A program made the position numbers and the translations under genes. From a virus: a stretch of 45,764 nt of DNA. Under the pieces are notes generated by a model that saw only the letters and a program-made list of their open reading frames with translations, ran no database searches and had not been told where the DNA came from. Of this stretch, positions 36,660 to 44,706 are shown in pieces. How positions within the stretch are numbered: the stretch's first letter is position 1; each line of letters begins with the position of its first letter. Where the stretch lies: the IMG/VR virus record IMGVR_UViG_3300032326_001228, positions 1-45,764 of that record, one strand, 5' to 3'.

Positions 36660-36899
36660 TTAAGTGAGTTGGGCCAATATGCTCACACAAGCCACCAAGG
36701 CTGCTTTGACTTCCATCTCTGTGGCTTCTGCATCCAGCTGATCTGTGCGTATGAGATCCTGCATCAGCTCTTGATATTCAGAATCTGTGATCTCCCCCTG
36801 TTCGCGGAATTGCACCAATTGTAAGGCAGTGCGAGCACGCTGTTCTGCCCAAGCGTGTCCACAACCAGTGAGTTCTTTCAGTTTTTCAATGTGTTCCAT
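36660..36899 (-). CDS. small hypothetical helical protein
   Basis: A 79-residue acidic helical protein (MEHIEKLKELTGCGHAWAEQRA, then QEYQELMQDL-like and LVACVSILAQLT). The Cys/His in the middle are isolated. It starts three bases after the lipoprotein gene stop, so it is co-transcribed with it. No function recognised; it lies in the head/neck neighbourhood of the late genes. Confidence 0.5.
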   Translation of the reverse strand: MEHIEKLKELTGCGHAWAEQRARTALQLVQFREQGEITDSEYQELMQDLIRTDQLDAEATEMEVKAALVACVSILAQLT

Positions 36900-36902
36900 A
36901 GT

Positions 36903-37283
36903 TTAAAATCTCGCCAAAACTGCCTGAGCTGCCATGCGGCTCTGAGTATCCAGCAGTTGTTTTTTGGTTTCGCAGTAGGCTTTGGATCCTTGTGTGCCAC
37001 GGCTGCGAACAACAAAATCCTCCACAGTGGCCTGCATGGGTTGGATCAGTTGCAACACATCTTTCTGCAGATAACCTTTGCTTTCACTGTACAATTGAAA
37101 CCATTCCAGCTGATGCTGTATTTTTTGAGCCTGTGGCAAGTGTGGTTCCGCACAGTTGATGTGACGCACTGTTTGACGCACATCTATGATTGCTCTGGAT
37201 TGATTGTCGTCCCAGAAGCTGGGCAGCATGCCTGCACATCCACTGATACCCACCAACAATAACACTGCAAATATTCTATTCAT
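36903..37283 (-). CDS. small lipoprotein
   Basis: A 126-residue protein with a signal peptide and a clear lipobox (FAVLLLVGISGC, cut before Cys16). The mature part is helical (AIIDVRQTVRHINCAEPHL, QKIQHQLEWFQLYSESKGY) and ends basic. It would be lipid-anchored in the periplasm. TATAAATA lies ten bases upstream of the ATG, so it is late; a late lipoprotein may serve as an outer-membrane spanin-type lysis protein. That is a guess; no inner-membrane partner is identified next to it. Confidence 0.65.
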   Translation of the reverse strand: MNRIFAVLLLVGISGCAGMLPSFWDDNQSRAIIDVRQTVRHINCAEPHLPQAQKIQHQLEWFQLYSESKGYLQKDVLQLIQPMQATVEDFVVRSRGTQGSKAYCETKKQLLDTQSRMAAQAVLARF

Positions 37284-37293
37284 TATGTGCTGT

Positions 37294-37301
37294 TATTTAT
37301 A
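37294..37301 (-). promoter_or_regulatory. late promoter, perfect TATAAATA
   Basis: Minus-strand TATAAATA, 10 bases before the ATG at 37283. Confidence 0.6.
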
Positions 37302-37351
37302 TATAAAGTGATTTTGGTCAAATTTTATGTTGCAACGCACAATTTTTTCTC

Positions 37352-37380
37352 TTGACTTTGATAAATAGCAGTGTTATATT
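37352..37380 (+). promoter_or_regulatory. combined early and late promoter
   Basis: Plus strand: TTGACT (37352-37357), 17 bases, TATATT (37375-37380). GATAAATA (37360-37367) lies inside the spacer, so the late box is nested in the early promoter. Confidence 0.65.
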
Positions 37381-37434
37381 ATTGAAGTTACAATAGTGTA
37401 ACACAGACACAAACACACACAAAAGGAGAATAAA

Positions 37435-37821
37435 ATGTCTAACACAACAAGAAACGGCTACGAAATACGTGCCGACCTATTAGGACTTGCGAAACAAATC
37501 GCTGAGTTCAACTACACAATCAAACAACAAGAGTATGAGTACAGCCTAAGAAAAGAAGGCGATCAAGTGGTTGCTGAATTCAAAGCACCTACAATTGCCG
37601 CTGAAGACATCATTGCCACAGCTCAAAAGTTCAATGAGTTTGTGACCAATGGTCAATCATATGCTGAAAACACTCAGGTGTTGATGGAAGGTATGAAAAA
37701 GTTCAATGCAAAAGTGCAAGAATCTTTCAAACCTGAAGCCATCCTTAACAATGTGAAAGAATTTCAATCTAATGTAGAGAAATTCACCAAAGCATTTGTT
37801 AATGGTGTTGAGAAGAAGTAG
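37435..37821 (+). CDS. hypothetical helical protein (phasin-like pattern)
   Basis: A 128-residue helical protein (NGYEIRADLLGLAKQIAEFNYTI, QVLMEGMKKFNAKVQES, NVKEFQSNVEKFTKAFVNGV). Repeated Phe/Asn/Lys spacing recalls phasin-type or granule-binding proteins but is not diagnostic. AAGGAG lies upstream and the nested early/late promoter lies before it, so it should be well expressed throughout infection. Function unknown. Cysteine-free, soluble, no membrane segment. Confidence 0.6.
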   Translation: MSNTTRNGYEIRADLLGLAKQIAEFNYTIKQQEYEYSLRKEGDQVVAEFKAPTIAAEDIIATAQKFNEFVTNGQSYAENTQVLMEGMKKFNAKVQESFKPEAILNNVKEFQSNVEKFTKAFVNGVEKK

Positions 37822-37853
37822 TTTTTAATTTACAAAACTAATCATAACGGTTG

Positions 37854-37885
37854 TGGCAGACATCAGCAGTGTCTTTTGTCTGCCG
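37854..37885 (+). other. hairpin after the 37435 gene
   Basis: GGCAGAC (37855-37861) / GTCTGCC (37878-37884) with a 16-base loop. No T run follows, so it may be an RNA-stability element or a weak terminator. Confidence 0.35.
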
Positions 37886-37909
37886 TGACCCATATAATAA
37901 AAGTAAAAT

Positions 37910-38077
37910 ATGTTACCTTATAACATTTGTGAAAATCGTTGGTTGAGCAGCACCAAGAAGAAGGTCAAATCACACTGGCTGGAATATGAACCAGTGTATG
38001 CAGTGCTGGTAGGCATCTGCGGAGTTGCACTTTTTGCGTTGGCCGTGGTGACTGCAATCTCCAGTTTTTTACCTTAG
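37910..38077 (+). CDS. 55-residue single-helix membrane protein
   Basis: A short protein with a hydrophilic first part (ENRWLSSTKKKVKSHWLEYE) and a strong transmembrane helix (VYAVLVGICGVALFALAVVTAI) near the C-terminus. TATAAT lies 11 bases before the ATG; no ribosome site is evident. It is on the plus strand, after the 128-residue gene. The shape suits an inner-membrane modulator. No family recognised; reality rests on hydrophobic pattern and position. Confidence 0.45.
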   Translation: MLPYNICENRWLSSTKKKVKSHWLEYEPVYAVLVGICGVALFALAVVTAISSFLP

Positions 38078-38087
38078 TCTAATATTT

Positions 38088-38342
38088 TTAGTGCAGAGTT
38101 GAATCTGCTTTGGGTGGGTTCACGCTTGTGTGGCCCGTGAGGCTGTCTATTCTAGCTCGGAAGTATTCTTGCACAATGCGATATTTCAGTATCTTGGTTT
38201 GATTTTCTTCACTCAGTCCTTCATCATCCAATTCGTCTATGGCCATTTGAAGGTTATCAATCTCTTCTTGAAACAGTTCTTCCAATGTGAGTTGTTCGTA
38301 TAAATGACTGTCATCCATCAAATTATTTATGGAGTCACTCAT
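38088..38342 (-). CDS. small acidic helical protein
   Basis: An 84-residue acidic, helical protein (LYEQLTLEELFQEEIDNLQM, ELDDEGLSEENQTKILKY). It starts on the last base of the preceding oxygenase stop, so the two are translationally coupled, in the operon led by ALAS. No motif. It may help the oxygenase or ALAS; no family recognised. Confidence 0.5.
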   Translation of the reverse strand: MSDSINNLMDDSHLYEQLTLEELFQEEIDNLQMAIDELDDEGLSEENQTKILKYRIVQEYFRARIDSLTGHTSVNPPKADSTLH

Positions 38343-38995
38343 TATTGTTGAGAATTGAGTTGGTTTTTGATGTGCAGTTGAGTGACTTGATCATAGCCAA
38401 ACTTGCCAAATGCAAACAGATTGAACGCCACAGCATATCGTTCCTGATCACTGCGGCTGGGATATACTGAATGCTGCAGAGTGCTGGGAAACAGTATCAA
38501 TAGATTGTCTCGGGGTCGCACTGCCCAACCTTCTGTGTTGAATGAATTATTTTGACGAAAAGGTATGTCCACTGTGGGTGTGAATAAATTGTAGTGTGCT
38601 TTGTCTTTGGCAAACAATATGTCACCACTGAGATCATCAGTCTGTATATACAACACTCCGCTCAGTATGGAATTGGCATGCCCATGAGCACCTGATTCAT
38701 CTCCTTTGACATGTTTCACTGCCCAGCTGTTGGTCATTTGAAAATCTGCTGTGGGTGCTACCTCCAACACTTCATATATGTAATGTTTGCAGGCAGACAT
38801 AATGTTTTGTTTCAACTCTGTCAATGGAGGCATATCCAAAAGAAATTTGTTGGGAGTGCCAAAACCATTGTCCACTGGAAATCTTGTGTATTCAGTATTT
38901 TTTATAAATTCTTTTGCACCAGCGGGCACATCAATCATGGCCTCCAGCAATGGTGTGGCAAACAATGGAGTGATACGGAATTGATTGGGATTCAT
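38342..38995 (-). CDS. 2OG-Fe(II) oxygenase family protein (second copy)
   Basis: A 217-residue protein. FRITPLFATPLLEAMID opens the family; TNSWAVKHVKGDESGAHGHANSILSGVLYI holds the first iron His cluster; LLILFPSTLQHSVYPSR gives the distal His and the 2OG-contacting Arg region. Same family as 13854-14447 but clearly diverged. It shares an operon with ALAS: ATGA coupling to the 44-residue gene upstream and one-base overlap with the gene downstream. It would hydroxylate an unknown target and depends on iron. Confidence 0.78.
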   Translation of the reverse strand: MNPNQFRITPLFATPLLEAMIDVPAGAKEFIKNTEYTRFPVDNGFGTPNKFLLDMPPLTELKQNIMSACKHYIYEVLEVAPTADFQMTNSWAVKHVKGDESGAHGHANSILSGVLYIQTDDLSGDILFAKDKAHYNLFTPTVDIPFRQNNSFNTEGWAVRPRDNLLILFPSTLQHSVYPSRSDQERYAVAFNLFAFGKFGYDQVTQLHIKNQLNSQQ

Positions 38996-39126
38996 TTTTT
39001 ATTTTTTTTATTGCGAATGTTTTTGAATTTTATGTTGGAATTATAAGACACATACCAAGACCAATCGCACAAGTTGAAATTGAATTTTTTAAAAGCGTTG
39101 TTGAAATACTTTAATAGACGTTTCAT
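38992..39126 (-). CDS. 44-residue basic protein between ALAS and the oxygenase
   Basis: [19 protein letters not shown]..., ending in an Asn/Lys-rich tail (RNKKNKK). It overlaps the ALAS stop by four bases (ATGA) and the next start in the same way, so it is a coupled middle gene, too precise to be accidental. Basic and amphipathic at the start. Function unknown; may be an accessory of the ALAS/oxygenase unit. Confidence 0.6.
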   Translation of the reverse strand: MKRLLKYFNNAFKKFNFNLCDWSWYVSYNSNIKFKNIRNKKNKK

Positions 39127-40322
39127 TTGAAATATTTAGTGAACCCTGTGGTGAGTCCTTTGACCAATTGAGTGATCATGTCAGCTGTGTGATTGGGAGT
39201 GGGTGCTATTCTTAATCTTTCGGTACCTTCAGGCACAGTAGGATAATTGATGGGCTGTATGTAAGAATCATGTTCATACAGCAGATGATCGCTGATGCTT
39301 TTGCAAATTTTTGGATCTCGCACCATGACCGGTACAATATGAGTGTGATTTTCCATAATTTCAATTTTGGCATCACGCAGTGCTTGTTTGGTCTGCGCCA
39401 CTATGCGTTGATGATTTTCTCTCATCACTTGTCCTGTTTCATCTCTTAAAAATTTAATACTGGCAGTGGCACCTGCACACACCACTGGTGGCAGCGAAGT
39501 GGTAAAAATAAATCCTGAACTCACTGATCTCACAGCATCAATCAATTCCGCAGCGGCAGCAATGTATCCACCATGACAACCAAAGGCTTTGCCCAATGTG
39601 CCATTGATGATGTCTACTCTAGATTCCAATCCCAACTGTTGCACCATGCCACCACCTTGCTCACCGTACAAACCCACGGCATGCACTTCATCTATGTAAG
39701 TTATGGCGTGGTATTTGTCGGCGAGGTCGCAAATTTCAGAAATCAAACCCACGCTCCCATCCATGCTATACACGGACTCAAAAATAATGCAGGGAGTTCC
39801 TTTGACAGCCATCAGTTTGCTTTCCAGATCCTTCATATCATTATGTCGGAACACATGCTTCACAGCACCACTGTGTCTAATACCTTGAATTAGACTGGCG
39901 TGATTTTTATCATCACTTACGTATTCAACATCCGGAATGATTTTTTTCAAAGCGATCAACGTCCATTCATTTGCGACATAGGCAGACGTGTACAGTAACG
40001 CGGCTGGTTTGTTGTGCAACACAGCCAACTCTTGCTCCAATGCTATGTGATAATGTGTGGTGCCTGAAATGTTTCTAGTGCCACCTGATCCTGCGCCCAC
40101 ATGATCCAATGCCGTACGCATGGCATCCAACACAACTTTATGTTGGCCCATGCCAAGATAATCATTGGAACACCAATTGATAACTTTTTTTATGTTGTAC
40201 TTGGAATGCCATATGGAGTTGGGAAAACTGCCCCTTTCTCTCAGTATGTCATTGAACACACGATAATTGCCGGATTCTTTCAGTTGATCCGTGATACGTG
40301 TGAACTTGTCAATTGGCAGCAT
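39123..40322 (-). CDS. hemA: 5-aminolevulinate synthase (Shemin pathway)
   Basis: A 399-residue PLP enzyme that condenses glycine and succinyl-CoA to 5-aminolevulinate, the first step of heme synthesis in alphaproteobacteria. Seen: NDYLGMGQH (53-61), [15 protein letters not shown] (76-90), [11 protein letters not shown] (210-220) with Asp211 on the PLP ring, [12 protein letters not shown] (241-252) with Lys245 as Schiff-base Lys, and [19 protein letters not shown] near the end. Full length compared with host enzymes (about 405). A CATAAATA box five bases from the ATG gives a late leaderless transcript. It would feed host heme synthesis and so the phage heme oxygenase and bilin reductase. KBL/BioF are the closest alternatives but the motifs favour ALAS. 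Confidence 0.93.
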   Translation of the reverse strand: MLPIDKFTRITDQLKESGNYRVFNDILRERGSFPNSIWHSKYNIKKVINWCSNDYLGMGQHKVVLDAMRTALDHVGAGSGGTRNISGTTHYHIALEQELAVLHNKPAALLYTSAYVANEWTLIALKKIIPDVEYVSDDKNHASLIQGIRHSGAVKHVFRHNDMKDLESKLMAVKGTPCIIFESVYSMDGSVGLISEICDLADKYHAITYIDEVHAVGLYGEQGGGMVQQLGLESRVDIINGTLGKAFGCHGGYIAAAAELIDAVRSVSSGFIFTTSLPPVVCAGATASIKFLRDETGQVMRENHQRIVAQTKQALRDAKIEIMENHTHIVPVMVRDPKICKSISDHLLYEHDSYIQPINYPTVPEGTERLRIAPTPNHTADMITQLVKGLTTGFTKYFK

Positions 40323-40327
40323 ACAAG

Positions 40328-40335
40328 TATTTATG
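40328..40335 (-). promoter_or_regulatory. late leaderless promoter of ALAS
   Basis: Minus-strand CATAAATA, 5 bases before the ATG at 40322. Confidence 0.65.
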
Positions 40336-40342
40336 GTTGGGG

Positions 40343-40885
40343 TTAGTTGAAGAATTTATCTATGGTTTGCTGACTGACCTGATCCACGGCCTGCTGCCAT
40401 TGGCGAGCCCATTTGGGTTCCAAAATTAGATCCTTGGAAGCATTGTCCAAAATCATCCAATACTTGCGTTTGATTTCGTTCTCCAGCTGATCTGGAGTCC
40501 ACAAGGATATGCCACAGATCATTCTCCAACTTTTGGGTCTATCACCCAGATAAAATTTGTCCATCATAATGTGATCTGAAGTGATGCTGAAACCATTGCC
40601 CAAACGCATGGTGTTGTTGCTTTTCCATTCTTCTGAATGCAACAGAATCACATGATCATGATTCACAGGTCCGCCCATGAACAGTTTGTCTTTGCGGAAA
40701 TCGGTGGTTTTGAAACCTTTGATGCGAAACACTTCATGCACAGTGGTAATATTGGGTTTGTTCAATATCACTCCAGCCACGTGCTGTAGGCTTTCTTCAT
40801 AGATCAATATCACTGATTTGTCAAAAGTGGCATCAGTGCCCATCACAGGTGTGCTGACTAATATTTTATTGAGAAATCTTATCAT
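40343..40885 (-). CDS. AlgH/UPF0301 family protein
   Basis: A 180-residue protein of the AlgH (DUF179) family. [22 protein letters not shown] (11-32), AGVILNKPN (37-45) and [15 protein letters not shown] (69-83) are its landmarks. The cellular function is not settled; AlgH is linked to redox and exopolysaccharide control. Phage copies are found in marine T4-like genomes. It overlaps the basic gene at 40882 by four bases, so it is the second gene of a late unit. Confidence 0.85.
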   Translation of the reverse strand: MIRFLNKILVSTPVMGTDATFDKSVILIYEESLQHVAGVILNKPNITTVHEVFRIKGFKTTDFRKDKLFMGGPVNHDHVILLHSEEWKSNNTMRLGNGFSITSDHIMMDKFYLGDRPKSWRMICGISLWTPDQLENEIKRKYWMILDNASKDLILEPKWARQWQQAVDQVSQQTIDKFFN

Positions 40886-41124
40886 TTGCTGTACAGGGGC
40901 AGTGGTCCTCCATAAGGCTTGCCTTTGATTATTTTGTTTTTGACTTTGACTCGCTTGCGACCTATTTTGAAACTCTTCTCACCTTCTCTGGGTCTCAATC
41001 CTTGACTCTTGCAAGATGCCAATTGACTGGCTCCCAGTTCTGAATTGCTTTTGCGACTGCGACACAGAGCCTTGGTGGCTTTCACTTCGTATTGTAATCC
41101 AGTGATGATTTCTGCAATCTTCAT
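40882..41124 (-). CDS. small basic protein, possible internal head protein
   Basis: An 80-residue basic protein. MKIAEIITGLQYEV at the start shares its first eight residues with the protein at 32463-32780 and resembles the T4 capsid-targeting peptide. The rest is Lys/Arg-rich with two Cys (LCRSRKSNSELGAS, SCKSQGLRPREGEK). GCTAAATA lies five bases before the ATG. A packaged DNA-binding protein is a reasonable reading. The function is inferred, not shown. Confidence 0.58.
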   Translation of the reverse strand: MKIAEIITGLQYEVKATKALCRSRKSNSELGASQLASCKSQGLRPREGEKSFKIGRKRVKVKNKIIKGKPYGGPLPLYSK

Positions 41125-41129
41125 AAAAA

Positions 41130-41137
41130 TATTTAGC
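41130..41137 (-). promoter_or_regulatory. late leaderless promoter
   Basis: Minus-strand GCTAAATA, 5 bases before the ATG at 41124. Confidence 0.6.
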
Positions 41138-41339
41138 GATATTTGTCGGCTGCCACACTACTTACAGTGGGTTGATCGGGTAGCAATTTAAAAGTGAGCA
41201 CTTTACGACTGCCGCGTGTGGTACCAATGGTGATGTCACCGCTGCTGTGTTGTTCTATTTTGGTTATGGTGGCCACGTGATTGCCCAATTGAATCTGTTG
41301 GCCCACTGCTAAATCGATGGAAATTTTTCTGCAATTCAT
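41133..41339 (-). CDS. small hypothetical beta protein
   Basis: A 68-residue protein with a beta-rich core (KISIDLAVGQQIQLGNHVATITKIEQH, DITIGTTRGSRKVLTFKLL), which suggests a small barrel of the Hfq/KOW/SH3 kind. It has a TTTAAATA late box 29 bases upstream and a GGGAGA ribosome site. Its stop lies inside the promoter of the next gene. No family recognised. Confidence 0.5.
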   Translation of the reverse strand: MNCRKISIDLAVGQQIQLGNHVATITKIEQHSSGDITIGTTRGSRKVLTFKLLPDQPTVSSVAADKYR

Positions 41340-41368
41340 GGAAGATCTCCCACTGTGGTTGGTATGAG

Positions 41369-41376
41369 TATTTAAA
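41369..41376 (-). promoter_or_regulatory. late promoter box
   Basis: Minus-strand TTTAAATA, 29 bases before the ATG at 41339. Confidence 0.4.
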
Positions 41377-41395
41377 CCTAAAACTCAAAAACACA

Positions 41396-41403
41396 CATAA
41401 ATA
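41396..41403 (+). promoter_or_regulatory. late promoter of the plus-strand fibre cluster
   Basis: Plus-strand CATAAATA, 20 bases before the ATG at 41424. Confidence 0.55.
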
Positions 41404-41423
41404 CATTTGAACGGAAAAAATCA

Positions 41424-41762
41424 ATGAAAATACGCGAATTATTAGGTCAAGGTCAATGGAAATTACAGCAGGCACAGCTGAAGAATCCTGCTGCAGATGC
41501 TAACCATTTTGTACAGATCAAGGATTTGGTGCATGAACCCACCAAGGGTTATGTGAATCAACCCAATGAAAAATATGCAGATTTGGACGCAGTCACAGCC
41601 CAAGCAGGTGGTGGAGTGAATGGTCCCAAACATCCAGCAGACATCAGAGTGGATCATCAGACAGCCACACCGCATCTGATCACTCAACCCATGCAGAATT
41701 CAGTCACACACAAGCATCAATTGCATCAGGACTTTATCAACTACATGAACAGGAATCAGTAA
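41424..41762 (+). CDS. hypothetical protein (MKIRELL... N-terminus)
   Basis: A 112-residue protein, Gln/His/Asn-rich and probably partly disordered (LQQAQLKNPAADANHF, HKHQLHQDFINYMNRNQ). It starts MKIRELL, again similar to the MKIxEL set. It is the first of three plus-strand late genes, one base before the PA14 protein. A virion or fibre-assembly role is plausible. No family recognised. Confidence 0.5.
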   Translation: MKIRELLGQGQWKLQQAQLKNPAADANHFVQIKDLVHEPTKGYVNQPNEKYADLDAVTAQAGGGVNGPKHPADIRVDHQTATPHLITQPMQNSVTHKHQLHQDFINYMNRNQ

Positions 41763-41763
41763 C

Positions 41764-42687
41764 ATGGCCACCATATATTACATAGGACTGACTTCCAAAA
41801 AAGATTCAGTCACCATCAATCTCACTGATACCATTGGTGATTTGATTGTGGCCATAGCAGCTGACGAAGGATTGCCCACACAGTATTATTCCGTGTCTTT
41901 GGAAGGATCACCTGACAAGAGTGACCGTTATTATGATGACAGCACCACCACACTCACAGCACTGGGAGTTGTGGATGGCAATGTGTTCATATGCACTCCC
42001 AACCAATCAGGCACCAAACAAGATAGACAGATTCAAAAGTTAGAAATTGCTGCAGCAACACGCACAGCAGACGGCAATGTGAGAAACGTTTACGATATCA
42101 CTCGACTGCCAGACACCTACAACGGCAATGTGCCAGGCGCTGATGACAATGCCAATGTGGGCGGATTGTTACAAGGTCGTCCTTGGACATCCTATGAGGC
42201 TGGACTGTACAAAACCACTTACACAGGCTACTTTGCTGATGTTCCTACATGGTTTGCCACAGCCACTCCTACCACAGCTGGTGCGAATCCAGCCACATCT
42301 GTGCAAACCACAGTGATTGAAGAACCAGGTTCAGATGATGGTGAAAGTTTCAGTGTGCAATGGTTGGGCTACTTCAAACCCACCACCACTGAGACCCATA
42401 CATTCTTCCTCAACAGCGATGATGCCAGTTACATGTGGATTGGCGCTACTGCTGTGACAGGATTCACTACAGGCAATGCACTGATCAACAACGGTGGCGG
42501 ACACGCCCCTCAAGAAGTCAGTGGCAGCATTGCGCTCACTGCTGGCCAGTATTATCCTGTAAGGATCCAGTTTGGAGAACAGGGTGGAGGTGATTTATTA
42601 GAATTCAATTATTCAACGCCCACCATTGTGAAAACCACCACCGTGACCGGCAAGGTGTTCTACAACTCAGCCACCAACGGATTCTAA
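41764..42687 (+). CDS. virion protein with beta-grasp-like N-terminus and PA14/GLEYA-like domain
   Basis: A 307-residue protein. Residues 1-80 have a ubiquitin-like order of strands (IYYIGLTSKKDSVTINLTDT, DEGLPTQYYSVSLEG, ALGVVDGNVFICTP). Residues about 140-295 are a PA14/GLEYA-like carbohydrate-binding domain: GYFADVPTWFATATP, FSVQWLGYFKPTTTETHTFF, SDDASYMWIG, GGGDLLEFNYS. It would be an adhesin at the tip of a fibre. AGGA lies nine bases before the ATG. It stands immediately before the large fibre protein, with a late box between. Confidence 0.72.
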   Translation: MATIYYIGLTSKKDSVTINLTDTIGDLIVAIAADEGLPTQYYSVSLEGSPDKSDRYYDDSTTTLTALGVVDGNVFICTPNQSGTKQDRQIQKLEIAAATRTADGNVRNVYDITRLPDTYNGNVPGADDNANVGGLLQGRPWTSYEAGLYKTTYTGYFADVPTWFATATPTTAGANPATSVQTTVIEEPGSDDGESFSVQWLGYFKPTTTETHTFFLNSDDASYMWIGATAVTGFTTGNALINNGGGHAPQEVSGSIALTAGQYYPVRIQFGEQGGGDLLEFNYSTPTIVKTTTVTGKVFYNSATNGF

Positions 42688-42694
42688 ATATTAC

Positions 42695-42702
42695 CATAAA
42701 TA
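42695..42702 (+). promoter_or_regulatory. late promoter of the large fibre gene
   Basis: Plus-strand CATAAATA, 36 bases before the ATG at 42739. A TATAAT also lies just before the ATG. Confidence 0.5.
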
Positions 42703-42738
42703 TACACACAAATTATCAATAAAAATTGTGTATAATCT

Positions 42739-44706
42739 ATGGGCATACTGAATCCTAACAGCACCAATTACGTTCATCCTGCAGAACCCAACCTGAGTGA
42801 TCTGCACTGTGCCATGCGTTACAATGCTGCTGGTGAACCAGTTCTACGAGTTGACATCGGCAGTGACATTAACATCAACGGTGATGTTAACATTCCTGGT
42901 ACCGTTACAGTTAACTCAACTCCAGAAGATCCCGTTCACACGCACATTACAGAAGTAGGTACCAGCGGTATACTTGCTGTACCTTATCTGCCAATAGGCG
43001 GAACTGTTAGCATTGGCTCAGACGGCACAGTTAGTTTATCAGCAAATACATTATCAGCATTAGAGAACATCAGTGCTACGGTATCAGGTACAGTAGAACT
43101 GGGTGCTACTACATTATCAGCATTAGAGAATATAGGAGTTACTGGTACATTCTGGCAAGCAACACAACCAGTATCAATCGCTACAATGCCTACTACTCCT
43201 GTTACAGGTACATTCTGGCAAGCAACACAGCCTGTTAGCGGTACTGTAACAATACAGGATGGTGGCAATACTATTACAGTAGACGGTTCAGTATCAGCAA
43301 CAGTTAGCGGTACTGTAGAACTAGGTGCTACCACATTGTCAGCATTGGAAACTACCACAGCCAATCAAGGCACAGGCGGTGCCAGTGCTTGGAGAATATC
43401 TGCCAACAACACTGACAACTCTAGCGGCAATCCAATTTATGTCAGTGCTGCTATTACAGGCACAGTAACTTCTACTGTGGTTGATAGTGCTGCCGATGCA
43501 TTTGGTAGGATGAGAGTAAGCGAATCGTTTACACTAGGCGACTATAAACACACCTACGGCATCGATCCTAACTTCAGAGACACATATACCAATGGTGGTA
43601 CAGTTACTCATACAACTAATCAAGCTGCAGCAAGATTAGCTACCAGTAATAATTCCAGCAGTCGTGCCATTCATCAGACTAAAATGTATCACAACTACAT
43701 GCCTGGCAAAAGCCAACTGATTAAAAGCACCATAAACTTTTACAGTGCCACTGCCAATGTTACCAAACGCACTGGTTACTTTGACGATTTGAATGGTATT
43801 TACTTTGAACAAATTGGTACTGGTGAATTGGCTTTTGTGATTAGAACTGATACTACTGGAACAGCCAGTGATGCTCGTAGAGCAATTCAATCCACATGGA
43901 ACAAAGACAAGTGTGATGGCACAGGAGCCAGTGGGTTTAATCTAGACATTACCAAAACACAGATTTTCTGGATAGACTTTCAGTGGCTTGGTGTAGGTCG
44001 TGTTCGTTGTGGATTTGTTCATGACGGACAAATGATCGTCGCACATGAGTTTTATAACAGCAACAATCTACCTGTAGTTTATATGAGCAATCCGAACTTA
44101 CCTGTTCGTTGTGAAATTTTAAATACAGGTGCTACCGCAGGAGCATACTTTGATCAAATTTGTTCTACAGTGGTGTCTGAAGGTGGCTACGTAGAGTCGG
44201 GCATTGATTTCAGTATAGACACAGGGCAGACTTCGCAGAGCATCACAGTGGCCAATGGCATGTATCCTATTGTGGCCATCAGATTGAAAAATACCTTTAG
44301 AGGTTATCCCAACAGAGTTGTGGTGCGTTCAGGAAATGTTAATGTTTATGCTGAAGAATATCCAGCATACTGGGCAATATATAAACTAGATGCTCTTGCT
44401 AATATTACACTATCCAGCCCAACTTGGACTTCAGCTGATGCAGACTCAGCAGTAGAATATAGTTTGAATGCAACTGCATTTACAGGTGGTGATAGAATTG
44501 ATGGTGGTATTGTTGGCACGACAAGTCCAGGTGGTTCAGCCAAAGGCACAGGAACTGCACCTGTAAACCAACCTAGTAATGCCAAAAAGAATTTTATTGC
44601 GCAAAATCAAGACAGCACCGACAGCGAAATTTATGTAGTCTGCGGTAAAGCCATTGGTGGAACTTCCAAACTTTGGGTAGACTTTCAATGGAGGGAAATA
44701 TACTAA
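42739..44706 (+). CDS. large tail-fibre protein with shaft repeats
   Basis: A 655-residue fibre. After an attachment region, residues about 60-215 are a repetitive shaft: SGTVELGATTLSALE (twice exactly) and VTGTFWQATQPVS (twice). The C-terminal 400 residues are a non-repetitive beta domain (MYHNYMPGKSQLIKST, YFDDLNGIYFEQIGTGELAFVIR, FWIDFQWLGVGRVRCGFVHDG) that would be the receptor-binding part. TGTFWQATQPVS repeats are common in phage fibres of aquatic samples. It ends overlapping the SpeD stop by four bases (convergent). Confidence 0.8.
   Translation: MGILNPNSTNYVHPAEPNLSDLHCAMRYNAAGEPVLRVDIGSDININGDVNIPGTVTVNSTPEDPVHTHITEVGTSGILAVPYLPIGGTVSIGSDGTVSLSANTLSALENISATVSGTVELGATTLSALENIGVTGTFWQATQPVSIATMPTTPVTGTFWQATQPVSGTVTIQDGGNTITVDGSVSATVSGTVELGATTLSALETTTANQGTGGASAWRISANNTDNSSGNPIYVSAAITGTVTSTVVDSAADAFGRMRVSESFTLGDYKHTYGIDPNFRDTYTNGGTVTHTTNQAAARLATSNNSSSRAIHQTKMYHNYMPGKSQLIKSTINFYSATANVTKRTGYFDDLNGIYFEQIGTGELAFVIRTDTTGTASDARRAIQSTWNKDKCDGTGASGFNLDITKTQIFWIDFQWLGVGRVRCGFVHDGQMIVAHEFYNSNNLPVVYMSNPNLPVRCEILNTGATAGAYFDQICSTVVSEGGYVESGIDFSIDTGQTSQSITVANGMYPIVAIRLKNTFRGYPNRVVVRSGNVNVYAEEYPAYWAIYKLDALANITLSSPTWTSADADSAVEYSLNATAFTGGDRIDGGIVGTTSPGGSAKGTGTAPVNQPSNAKKNFIAQNQDSTDSEIYVVCGKAIGGTSKLWVDFQWREIY
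43048..43365 (+). repeat. shaft repeats inside the large fibre gene
   Basis: Near-identical blocks: ACATTATCAGCATTAGAGAA occurs at about 43048 and 43111, and GGTACATTCTGGCAAGCAAC at 43144 and 43206. They could allow recombination that changes fibre length. Confidence 0.75.

Noticed and set aside
39123-40322. BioF or glycine C-acetyltransferase instead of ALAS
   Set aside because: The [12 protein letters not shown] and [19 protein letters not shown] segments and overall order fit ALAS better, and the heme/bilin context agrees.
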